Assembly (NCBI GenBank): GCA_014860575.1
Contig: JACZJK010000043.1
Location: 120,709-184,708, forward strand
Origin: Bacteroidales bacterium
Lineage (GTDB): Bacteria > Bacteroidota > Bacteroidia > Bacteroidales > JAAYJT01
Length of the DNA stretch: 64,000 bases
Direction of reading: 5' to 3'
Every line of letters begins with the position of its first letter. The first letter of the stretch is position 1. The notes beneath the pieces are model-generated. The model did not search any database. It had not been told where the DNA came from and saw only the letters and a program-made list of their open reading frames with translations. The translations under genes were made by a program, and so were the position numbers. Shown in pieces: positions 6,659-14,306 of this stretch.

Positions 6659-9322
6659 ATGTCGTTCAGAACCTGTTGGCAGCAGCGCTACCTGACTGCG
6701 GTTCAAATTATTATTGCATTTGCTCTTTCATCACCAGGAATAATCTTCTCACAGGAACCGGTAATTGTAAGTGATACAATTACCCAAAACGCCGATACTT
6801 TAAGTTTCGACCTCTATGATGCACCATTGAGGCAAACGCCTGAAGCTGATACGGCAAAAGGCAAATTTGCACTGGAAAACAAAGTTGTTTATCATTCCTC
6901 CGACTCATTATATTTTGATCTTGCCCGCAATAAATCTTTTCTTTTTGTTAATGCCGAAATCCAATACGGCGATATCAATCTCAAGGCCCATTATATTGAA
7001 ATAGATTTTGCTTCCAACACTTTGTATGCGAGCGGACTTCCCGATTCAACCGGAAAAATGCACGGCACCCCGGTGTTCACACAAGGGGAGCAAAGCTTTG
7101 TTGCCAATACAATGAGTTATAATTTTGACACCAAGCGCGGTTATATCCGACAGGTAATTACTCAGGAAGGAGATGGGTTTCTGCACGGACAAGCCGTAAA
7201 AAAGATGGAGGACGAAACTACCAATGTTGGGGTGGGAAGCTACACAACCTGCAACCTCGATTGCCCCCACTTTGAATTTCAGTTTCAAAAGGCAAAAGTT
7301 ATCCCAGGCAAAAAAATCATTACCGGCCCGGTATTTTTTGTTGTTGAAGGTGTGCCCCTGCCGCTGGCCATTCCTTTTGGCTATTTTCCAAATAAAAAAG
7401 GACAAACATCGGGCATCAAAATGCCGTCATACGGCGATGCTAACACAAGGGGGTTTTACCTTGAAAACGGCGGCTATTACTGGGGAATAAGCGATTACCT
7501 GGAATTATATATTCTTGGCGACATCTATTCACGTGGCAGTTGGGCCTTAAAACCCGACCTGAATTACCGCAAGCGATACAAGTACAATGGCCGTTTGAAC
7601 CTGAATTATGCAATTAATATTACTGGTGATGAAGGCACACCATCTTTCGAAAAAAGAAAAGATTTTGCTATTCGCTGGAATCATAGCCAGGACCCAAAGT
7701 CACATCCAACCCAGAAGTTTTCGGCAAATGTAAATGTTCAGTCAAGTAAATTCAATCGCTCTAACCCGGTTTCAACCCAAAACTTCCTTTCCAATACTTT
7801 TACATCCAGCATATCTTACCAGCGGTCCTTTGCCGGAAAATACTTTTTAAACCTTAGTGCCACGCACAGCCAGAATACACTCAACAACTCCGTAACCATG
7901 ACACTCCCGGAAGTGTCGTTCAATGCCACACGTTTTTATCCTTTCAGGCGAAAAACCCGTGTCGGTGCTTTGAGATGGTACGAAGATATCAATATGAACT
8001 ACACCATGAATGCGCGCAACCAGGTTACAACACTTGATTCGCTGTTCTTCCGGCCCGAAACTCTGGATGATTTCCGAAATGGGGTGAAACATACTATTCC
8101 AGTTACTTCCAACCTGAAAGTGTTAAAACATTTCAATCTCAGCAATTCATTGAACTTCACCGAGCGCTGGTATTCGCAACGCATTGAGCGGAGATGGGTT
8201 GATGACGAACTGGACGATGAAGGCATTCTCAAGCCAGGCGTCGTGAAGAATGATACACTTAGCGGGTTTTATGGCGTGAGGGATTTTTCGTACCAGACAT
8301 CCATCAATACCACAATTTATGGTATGATGCAATTCAAAAAGGGTTACTTAAGGGCAGTCAGGCATGTGGTGAACCCCTCCATTGGTTTTAGCATTCGTCC
8401 TGATTTTGGCTCTGAATACTGGGATTATTGGGATGAAGTACAAATTGATACAACCGGCAGAACACAACGTTATTCTTATTATCAAAACTCAATTTATGGC
8501 ACTCCGCCCGATGGCAAATCAGGAAGTTTGAATTTTTCACTCTCGAATAATCTTGAGATTAAGGTGCGATCAAAAAAAGATACTATAACCGGAATGCGAA
8601 AAGTGAAACTGATTGAAAGTTTATCCATTAACGGTTCGTACGATCTTGCGCGGGATTCACTCCGTTGGTCGAGCCTGAATGTTTCGGGTCGTACAACACT
8701 ATTCAAAAACCTGCAGATACAATATACCGGACGATGGAGCCCTTACGCAATTGACAGCCTGGGGCGTATGATCAATAAATTTGTGTGGGATGTTGACCGC
8801 AGGATACTCAGGCGCGAAAATACTTCCTGGAATTTTAGCATGCGCTATAGTATCAATTCCAGCACTTTTGGAGGCAAGACCCAAACCAGCACCCGGCCGG
8901 AAACATCTATTGACGAAGCGGGTGCAGAAGAAGAATTGGCTGAAATTATAATGTATCCTGATGAGTTTATTGATTGGAACCAACCCTGGAACTTCAGCAT
9001 GGATTATAGCTTAAGGCTTACCAGCCAGTTCAGCGTTCAAAACGATAAATTTGAAACACAAACCATCCAATCCCTTAACTTCAATGGTGATTTTAACCTC
9101 ACGCCAAAATGGAAAATTGGGTTCCGTTCGGGTTACGACTTCGTTGACAATAAATTCACTTACACTTCTTTTAATTTCTACCGCGATTTGCATTGCTGGG
9201 AAATGCGTTTCAACTGGATTCCAACCGGTACACAGAAAAGCTGGAATTTCCAGATCAATGTAAAATCGCCGATGCTTCAGGATTTAAAACTTACCCGGAA
9301 GAAGGATTTCAGGGACTTTTAG
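6659..9322 (+). CDS. lptD: LPS assembly outer-membrane protein LptD
   Basis: LptD forms the outer-membrane barrel that inserts lipopolysaccharide into the outer leaflet. The call rests on a signal peptide, an N-terminal OstA-like jellyroll (about residues 60-200, with LYFDLARNKSFLFVNAEIQYGDINL) and a large C-terminal barrel. The barrel carries the family's characteristic stretch VFFVVEGVPLPLAIPFGYFP..KGQTSGI and many alternating beta strands. Two cysteines (YTTCNLDCPHF) sit at the jellyroll-barrel junction. The length of 887 residues is normal for Bacteroidota. I prefer ATG 6659 over GTG 6635, because it puts the hydrophobic signal close to the N-terminus. The OstA-like gene upstream likely acts with it. 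Confidence 0.9.
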   Translation: MSFRTCWQQRYLTAVQIIIAFALSSPGIIFSQEPVIVSDTITQNADTLSFDLYDAPLRQTPEADTAKGKFALENKVVYHSSDSLYFDLARNKSFLFVNAEIQYGDINLKAHYIEIDFASNTLYASGLPDSTGKMHGTPVFTQGEQSFVANTMSYNFDTKRGYIRQVITQEGDGFLHGQAVKKMEDETTNVGVGSYTTCNLDCPHFEFQFQKAKVIPGKKIITGPVFFVVEGVPLPLAIPFGYFPNKKGQTSGIKMPSYGDANTRGFYLENGGYYWGISDYLELYILGDIYSRGSWALKPDLNYRKRYKYNGRLNLNYAINITGDEGTPSFEKRKDFAIRWNHSQDPKSHPTQKFSANVNVQSSKFNRSNPVSTQNFLSNTFTSSISYQRSFAGKYFLNLSATHSQNTLNNSVTMTLPEVSFNATRFYPFRRKTRVGALRWYEDINMNYTMNARNQVTTLDSLFFRPETLDDFRNGVKHTIPVTSNLKVLKHFNLSNSLNFTERWYSQRIERRWVDDELDDEGILKPGVVKNDTLSGFYGVRDFSYQTSINTTIYGMMQFKKGYLRAVRHVVNPSIGFSIRPDFGSEYWDYWDEVQIDTTGRTQRYSYYQNSIYGTPPDGKSGSLNFSLSNNLEIKVRSKKDTITGMRKVKLIESLSINGSYDLARDSLRWSSLNVSGRTTLFKNLQIQYTGRWSPYAIDSLGRMINKFVWDVDRRILRRENTSWNFSMRYSINSSTFGGKTQTSTRPETSIDEAGAEEELAEIIMYPDEFIDWNQPWNFSMDYSLRLTSQFSVQNDKFETQTIQSLNFNGDFNLTPKWKIGFRSGYDFVDNKFTYTSFNFYRDLHCWEMRFNWIPTGTQKSWNFQINVKSPMLQDLKLTRKKDFRDF

Positions 9323-9411
9323 TTTTTTTTGTGATGCAGTGATGCGGTATACGGTCAATTAGTCAATTAGTTAATTCGTAGATTGGTATGGAGTAATGGA
9401 GTGATGTGAAA

Positions 9412-9460
9412 AAGTTTGCGAAGAGCGAGTCCCCCTTTGAAAAAGGGGGCCAGGGGGATT
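9412..9460. repeat. CCCCCTT/AAGGGGG hairpin repeat, copy 1
   Basis: The copy runs aagtttgcgaagagcgagt, then CCCCCTTTGAAAAAGGGGG, then ccagggggatt. The central part forms a perfect short hairpin. A second copy starts 69 bp downstream. Confidence 0.75.
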
Positions 9461-9480
9461 TGGTTAGACTCTGTTCCGAT

Positions 9481-9528
9481 AAGTTTGCGAAGAACGAGTC
9501 CCCCTTGGAGAAGGGGGTTAGGGGGATT
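9481..9528. repeat. CCCCCTT/AAGGGGG hairpin repeat, copy 2
   Basis: The copy runs aagtttgcgaagaacgagt, then CCCCCTTGGAGAAGGGGG, then ttagggggatt. It is a near-identical direct repeat of 9412-9460, with differences mainly in the hairpin loop. Confidence 0.75.
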
Positions 9529-9648
9529 GAATGATCTAACATGCTGGTATTTTGTAAATCAGTGATTCATTAGCTTAGGGCTCAACTTTGGATTTTGCTC
9601 TTTGGATTTTGAACTTTGGACTTTGATCTTGGATTCGCAGTGTAGTTA

Positions 9649-10221
9649 TTATTGTTTCAGCCAGTTAAGTACGATTTGCCGTCCAAAGGATGTCATGATT
9701 GATTCCGGGTGAAATTGCACTCCATGAACGTCGAATGTGCGATGGCTGATGGCCATGATATTTCCTGCTTTGTCTCTTGCTGTTACGTTCAATGATTCCG
9801 GCAATCCTTCGTTATCAACGATCCAGGAATGATAGTGGCCGGTTTCAAAATTCGCTGGAAGGTCTCTGAAGATTTTTGTTTCCGGGCTGATAATTTCAAC
9901 AAGTTCTTTCTGACCGTGCTTTGGGTGGGGCAATTGTTTGAGCCTGGCTCCGAAAACCTCAGCGACGGCCTGGTGGCCAAGACAAACACCGAAAATACTT
10001 TTTTCTGAAGCCCAATGCCTGATTACATCGCAGGTAACCCCGGCTTCGGCCGGTAAACCCGGCCCGGGCGATATCAGTATTTTATCAAAATCTTCACAAT
10101 CCTCAACCTGGATTTCGTCATTCAACATTACTTCATAGTTGCATAATCCCGATTCGCGCAGGACCTGAACCAGGTTGAAAGTGAAAGAATCGTAGTTATT
10201 TATGAGCAGAACGCGGATCAT
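9649..10221 (-). CDS. pabA: Aminodeoxychorismate/anthranilate synthase glutamine amidotransferase component
   Basis: This class I glutaminase (190 residues) supplies ammonia to a chorismate-using partner. Key motifs are LLINNYDSFTFNL at the N-terminus, ISPGPGLP, the nucleophile elbow FGVCLGHQA (catalytic Cys near residue 79) and GVQFHPES with the His and Glu of the triad near the C-terminus. The length is standard for PabA/TrpG. PabB is encoded 730 bp away on the opposite strand and no trp genes are nearby. A role in p-aminobenzoate and folate synthesis is therefore the best reading, though a dual TrpG role cannot be excluded. Confidence 0.88.
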   Translation of the reverse strand: MIRVLLINNYDSFTFNLVQVLRESGLCNYEVMLNDEIQVEDCEDFDKILISPGPGLPAEAGVTCDVIRHWASEKSIFGVCLGHQAVAEVFGARLKQLPHPKHGQKELVEIISPETKIFRDLPANFETGHYHSWIVDNEGLPESLNVTARDKAGNIMAISHRTFDVHGVQFHPESIMTSFGRQIVLNWLKQ

Positions 10222-10285
10222 GCAGAAAGCTTAAGGTTAATTGCCCGAATCACTTTCGGGGTTGGGATCCAAAGAAAAAACATTG

Positions 10286-10762
10286 TTAATGTTCGGGCAT
10301 GGCAGATGAATGATGCGCCAGGATCAACCAGTCGCCGTCAATAAGCTCGTAAACAAAGCTGAAGCGTGCCTGAACTTCAGAAATACTATCATTTACCTTT
10401 ACCGAAAAAGTGTAAATCCCTGAATTCATAGCCAGGCTATCGAAAACCCTGATATTCGACTCGTTGATGGTTCCGTAAGGGTCAAGTTCAAGGAAGTGTT
10501 CGAAATAATCAGCAATTTCTTCATGGTTGTGCCTGATCTTGTTTGAAACCGTTGGCAGCAATGTTGCCTTGTAGGAATAAAGGGCAGCAACCTGGTGTGG
10601 ATCGCCGGTTTGAAGGGCATCGTTCCAATTGTTGAAAAGATCAAGTACTTCCTGTTCAGTAAGGGTTTGACTTGTGGGAGCCACACTGAGCCAGCAACCC
10701 ATAAAGGTTGACGAAACCCAAACAATGCTTAGCAGTAATAAAGCTTTGGAAATTGTTCTCAT
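10286..10762 (-). CDS. NTF2-like (SnoaL/SgcJ type) exported protein, possible lipoprotein
   Basis: The protein has 158 residues. A hydrophobic N-terminus ends in STFMGC, which could be a weak lipobox, so it may be a lipoprotein or be cleaved by signal peptidase I. Residues 35-155 read like a cone-shaped NTF2 fold: LTEQEVLDLFNNWNDALQTGD, ALYSYKATLLPT and a final strand DWLILAHHSSAMPEH. The last of these is typical of the SgcJ/EcaC family. Enzymes and binding proteins share this fold, so no reaction can be assigned. It sits between pabA (64 bp away, same strand) and divergent pabB. Confidence 0.7.
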   Translation of the reverse strand: MRTISKALLLLSIVWVSSTFMGCWLSVAPTSQTLTEQEVLDLFNNWNDALQTGDPHQVAALYSYKATLLPTVSNKIRHNHEEIADYFEHFLELDPYGTINESNIRVFDSLAMNSGIYTFSVKVNDSISEVQARFSFVYELIDGDWLILAHHSSAMPEH

Positions 10763-10819
10763 AATGTATGTGGGGGTTTAGTGAAGATGCAATTGCGGAA
10801 ATTCGTAAGTATAACCGGG

Positions 10820-10847
10820 TTGAAACACAATTGTCGTACTATCTTTG
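10820..10847 (+). promoter_or_regulatory. Bacteroidota-type promoter for pabB
   Basis: TTG at 10820-10822, a 17-bp spacer, then TATCTTTG at 10840-10847 match the TTG/TAnnTTTG layout. The element lies inside the longest open frame (from 10768), which argues for a downstream start codon. Confidence 0.6.
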
Positions 10848-10953
10848 TGCGGTCTGTAAAAGTAGAAAAATAAACTTTACGGCAATCGTTCGTTTATTAG
10901 TCCGGTATCTTTTCCGGCACTTTAAAATTCTCCCAGATAATTTAAGTCTGTTT

Positions 10954-11955
10954 ATGACGGTTTCTTCGGCAATTCACTCAATGAACCATTACGGCAAATC
11001 CCGCCGCCCATTTCTTTTTGTCATTGATTTCCTTATGCAGCAGCCCATAATCATTCCGCTTGATGAGGTAAACCCTGAATATATTCTGTATAATCTTAAC
11101 GGGTTCACAAACGCATCATTAAAACCAGGAAATTTCACTCAGTCATTTACCTTTAGTAAAGAACCGCCCGGTTTTGGCCGTTACCAGGAAGCCTACCATT
11201 ATGCCATGAAGCATCTGCTTCACGGCAACTCATTTTTGCTGAACCTAACCATGCCCACTGCTATTGAAACCAATCTTGCGCTGAAAGAGATTTTCTACCG
11301 GAGCGGCGCAGCTTATAAGCTTTGGTATGAGGATAAGATTGTGGTGTTCTCGCCCGAACTTTTTGTTAAGATCACCAATGGCCGCATTGAGTCGCATCCG
11401 ATGAAAGGAACCATTGATGCATCCGTGCCCGATGCCGAAAATCGCATTCTTGGCGATCCGAAAGAAATTGCCGAGCATAACACCATTGTTGATCTGATCC
11501 GCAATGATCTGAACCGCGTTGCCCGCAATGTGCATGTTGAAAAATTCCGGTTCGTAACTGCGGTTCGAACACAAAACAAGACCTTGCTGCAGGTAAGTTC
11601 TGGCATTGCAGGCAACCTTGATGCTAATTATAATGAAAATATTGGTGACCTGATCTTTGGCTTGTTGCCGGCAGGCAGCATAAGTGGTGCACCAAAGAAA
11701 AAAACAATTGAGGTAATCCTGGAATCCGAGCGCTATGAGCGGGGGTATTACACAGGCATTTTTGGAATCTTCGACGGCCATAACCTCGATAGTGGCGTTA
11801 TGATACGCTTCATTGAAAATATTGAAGGGAAACTTTTCTTCAAAAGTGGGGGCGGAATCACTGTGAACAGCCGCTGCGAGGATGAATACCAGGAATTGAT
11901 TGATAAAGTTTATCTGCCTTTTGTTAGCCACGAATGCACGAATAAATACATTTAA
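10954..11955 (+). CDS. pabB: Aminodeoxychorismate synthase component I (chorismate-binding)
   Basis: PabB converts chorismate to aminodeoxychorismate using ammonia from PabA, for folate synthesis. Motifs are GNSFLLNLT, SPELFVKITNGRIESHPMKG, then EIAEHNTIVDLIRNDLNRVA, AGSISGAPKKKT and YYTGIFGIFDG, all from the chorismate-binding domain. I start at ATG 10954 (MTVSSAIHSMNHYGKSRRPF), because Bacteroidota PabB proteins open in this style and a promoter lies at 10820-10847. ATG 10981 is the alternative. At about 333 residues it is the short form without the TrpE-like N-terminal domain. The last ten or so codons (SHECTNKYI) come from a dispersed repeat, see 11927-11943. Confidence 0.85.
   Translation: MTVSSAIHSMNHYGKSRRPFLFVIDFLMQQPIIIPLDEVNPEYILYNLNGFTNASLKPGNFTQSFTFSKEPPGFGRYQEAYHYAMKHLLHGNSFLLNLTMPTAIETNLALKEIFYRSGAAYKLWYEDKIVVFSPELFVKITNGRIESHPMKGTIDASVPDAENRILGDPKEIAEHNTIVDLIRNDLNRVARNVHVEKFRFVTAVRTQNKTLLQVSSGIAGNLDANYNENIGDLIFGLLPAGSISGAPKKKTIEVILESERYERGYYTGIFGIFDGHNLDSGVMIRFIENIEGKLFFKSGGGITVNSRCEDEYQELIDKVYLPFVSHECTNKYI
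11927..11943. repeat. GCCACGAATGCACGAAT repeat, copy 1 (inside pabB 3' end)
   Basis: This 17-bp word is the reverse complement of the copies at 12071-12087 and 12148-12164. It encodes the final residues of PabB. Confidence 0.8.
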
Positions 11956-12267
11956 AACTCAGAGAATGAACGATTTCAAATAATATTTCTTTAGATAGTC
12001 TCAAATATATATTCGCGTATTCGTGGCAATTTACAATAAATAAACCTCTTAGTGACCCATGAAAAATAATATTCGTGCATTCGTGGCATCATAATAATGA
12101 ATCCGTTTATCCGCCACGGTAGACTGGTTCGAGATAGTCAAAAGTGAATTCGTGCATTCGTGGCCACCAAAAATGGATTTGTAGCAACATATAATCCGAA
12201 AAAACCTAATTTTGACCGTTCGAATTTTAATACTTCCATTCATTAATCACCTTTAAAATCAGGCATT
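11956..12267. other. Intergenic region with three inverted copies of the ATTCGTGCATTCGTGGC repeat
   Basis: No gene is supported. Repeat copies lie at 12011-12027 (two mismatches), 12071-12087 and 12148-12164, all in the opposite orientation to the copy inside pabB. The rest is AT-rich. Confidence 0.75.
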
Positions 12268-13776
12268 ATGCTGGAATTTCAAAAGAGACTCAACAAGCTG
12301 TTTTATGCTACCCTCGCTCTTCCTGCCACAGCAGTCGGTTTTGCACTATCTACCCAGATTGCCGCGCTGAGTTGGATTTTATCAAAAAAATATGGGCTCG
12401 ACATCCATGAGGTTGCCTTTGTTTGGCTTGCCGGCCCGGTTGCAGGGATTTTCGGACAGGTTATCGTTGGCCTTATTAGTGATAATGTCTGGTTCATGGG
12501 CGGACGGAGGCGGCCTTTCATAATCATTGGTGGTATAGTAAGCTCTTTCGCCTTCCTGTCGTTGCCCTATATCCAGGAAATCTCAAATATTACCGGAATT
12601 GCAGATATCACAATCATTGCTTCCCTTATTGCCCTGTTTCTGGATTTGTCTGTCAATGTTACATTTAACCCCGCCAGGTCCATCATTGCCGATCTCACCC
12701 CGGAAGGAAGACAAAGAACCAAAGGCTATGTATGGATGCAGATAATCTCTGGTTTTTTTGGAGTATTTGCGTATTTCCTTTCAATGGTGTTCGGCAATGA
12801 GCTTTTACTATATATTGCCGCAGTGCTGGTTCTCATTATGGCCGTTTTCCCAATTTTACTGATCGAAGAAACCAAAGATTTGAATTCCAACCTGAACCAG
12901 GTCGCTGAAAAATATGGCGTATGGCAAATCATCAAAGAAATTTTCCCCTTGTATGGCTTTTTGGTTTTCGGGGTTTACAGTGTGTTCAACCATTTTTTTG
13001 AAAGTCTGACCCCGGTTCACAACACGGTTCTGATCTCAGCTTTAGTCTACTCAGTGATTATTGGCGTGATCAGTATCATTCGCGGATTGAAAAAGCCAGG
13101 CAATAAGAATGAGTTTCATAAAATTATGCTCGCGCACTCATTTACATGGGTAGCGTTTCAGAGCATGTTTATCATGTCGGGATTCTTCATCGAAAACAGA
13201 ATACTGCCCAACGTTGAACTTTCGGGCATCACGGCCAACTGGTTCGCAGAAAAGCTTACAGGTGTCACCCAGACTTCCGATTCATCCATTGGCAATATTT
13301 TATCACTGGGTTTTCTCATCCTAAACTTTGTTGGAGCATTGTTTCCGCTAGCATTGCAGGCCATTGCCCGTAGAATTGGCCGCGTTAAGACATACATTTT
13401 CGCTCTTTCATTTGCAGCTATCGGTTACTTTTATATTGCATTTCTGGGCAGGATTGAGGCTGATTTTTACATTGGCATGTTCCTGGCCGGAATAGGTTGG
13501 TCAGCGGTAATTTCCATCGTATTCGCCATTATGAGCGAACGTGTGAACCCGTTGAAGATGGGCCTTTTCATGGGTGTTTTCAACCTGGCTGTAGTATTGC
13601 CGCAGATGATGAGCAATGGTGTGGCGCATGTGATCAAACAAACCGGAGATTTCCAGTTGCTTTACATTTTTTGCGGATTGTTTATTACTACTTCGGTCAT
13701 CTTCTGGATGTTTGTAAAGGAACCGGGAACAAAAGCTGAAACAGAAGGAAACAATATTAGCAGAACCGGCCATTGA
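12268..13776 (+). CDS. MFS transporter, SLC45/GPH-like (probable disaccharide:cation symporter)
   Basis: This 502-residue integral membrane protein has about 12 hydrophobic helices. The first half carries WLAGPVAGIFGQVIVGLISDN and GGRRRPFIIIGG, close to the GP...P.VG..SD and GRRRPF signature of the SLC45/sucrose-transporter branch of the major facilitator superfamily. A hydrophilic central loop (about residues 208-225) separates the two halves, and the second half has a G-R-V-K motif. Substrate is therefore plausibly a disaccharide such as maltose or sucrose, but no sugar-degrading gene lies beside it. RidA follows 54 bp later on the same strand. Confidence 0.75.
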   Translation: MLEFQKRLNKLFYATLALPATAVGFALSTQIAALSWILSKKYGLDIHEVAFVWLAGPVAGIFGQVIVGLISDNVWFMGGRRRPFIIIGGIVSSFAFLSLPYIQEISNITGIADITIIASLIALFLDLSVNVTFNPARSIIADLTPEGRQRTKGYVWMQIISGFFGVFAYFLSMVFGNELLLYIAAVLVLIMAVFPILLIEETKDLNSNLNQVAEKYGVWQIIKEIFPLYGFLVFGVYSVFNHFFESLTPVHNTVLISALVYSVIIGVISIIRGLKKPGNKNEFHKIMLAHSFTWVAFQSMFIMSGFFIENRILPNVELSGITANWFAEKLTGVTQTSDSSIGNILSLGFLILNFVGALFPLALQAIARRIGRVKTYIFALSFAAIGYFYIAFLGRIEADFYIGMFLAGIGWSAVISIVFAIMSERVNPLKMGLFMGVFNLAVVLPQMMSNGVAHVIKQTGDFQLLYIFCGLFITTSVIFWMFVKEPGTKAETEGNNISRTGH

Positions 13777-13830
13777 GAACTAAAAAATCATCTGTACGAA
13801 GTTTTTAAATAATACTTAATTCCCTCATCA

Positions 13831-14208
13831 ATGAAAAAAATTATCAACACCCCCCACGCTCCGAAAGCCATCGGCCCTTACAGCCAGGCTACTGAAATGA
13901 ACGGCATGCTTTTTATCTCAGGACAAATTCCAATTGATCCTGCCACCGGACAGCTTGTTGAAACCAACATACAGGTGCAGACAAAGCAAGTGATGGAAAA
14001 CATCAAAGCCATACTTGAAACCGCAGGCTATACGTTTGCCGATGTTGTTAAATCAACCTGCCTGCTCAGTACTATGGATGACTTCGCAGCCATGAACCAG
14101 GTGTACGGTTCTTACTACCAAACTGATCCCCCGGCACGCGCTGCTTATGCTGTTGTTAAACTGCCCCTTGGTGTATTGATTGAAATTGAAACAATTGCTT
14201 GTAAATAA
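13831..14208 (+). CDS. ridA: RidA family reactive enamine/imine deaminase
   Basis: RidA hydrolyses reactive 2-aminoacrylate-type enamines made by PLP enzymes. This 125-residue protein has the complete family signature: KAIGPYSQA, LFISGQIPIDPATG, a mid-protein DVVKSTCLLSTMDDF and the terminal PPARAAYAVVKLPLGVLIEIE. The Arg in PARAA is the substrate carboxylate-binding residue of active RidA proteins, and the final Glu is also present. Length is standard. A hairpin begins directly after its stop codon at 14209. Confidence 0.95.
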   Translation: MKKIINTPHAPKAIGPYSQATEMNGMLFISGQIPIDPATGQLVETNIQVQTKQVMENIKAILETAGYTFADVVKSTCLLSTMDDFAAMNQVYGSYYQTDPPARAAYAVVKLPLGVLIEIETIACK

Positions 14209-14275
14209 CCCGACGGGGTTCTTCAACCCGTCGGGGTTTCACAAACCAGACGGTGCTTTTCAACCCGTCGGTGTT
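14209..14275. repeat. CCCGACGGG / CCCGTCGGG hairpin pair after ridA
   Basis: CCCGACGGG (14209-14217) pairs with CCCGTCGGG (14227-14235) around a 9-nt loop, starting at the base after the ridA stop. A diverged second hairpin (cagacgg ... cccgtcgg) follows to about 14271. There is no good T-run, so this is a palindromic repeat that may also act as a transcript 3' end. Confidence 0.6.
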
Positions 14276-14306
14276 TACTACTCACAATCTCAATGAAATT
14301 AAATCA

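Larger units (their letters stand above)
9323..9648. other. Gene-free intergenic region made largely of short repeats
   Basis: No coding sequence is supported here. It contains a gtgatgcagtgatgc element (9331-9346), two copies of a CCCCCTT/AAGGGGG hairpin repeat (9412-9528) and a run of actttggattttg-like words (9580-9635). Confidence 0.7.

Noticed and set aside
10768..10953. N-terminal extension of pabB
   Set aside because: A TTG/TATCTTTG promoter lies inside it, and the residues do not resemble PabB.
11245..11931. 228-residue minus-strand frame
   Set aside because: Antisense to pabB, whose motifs are complete; composition is that of a shadow frame.
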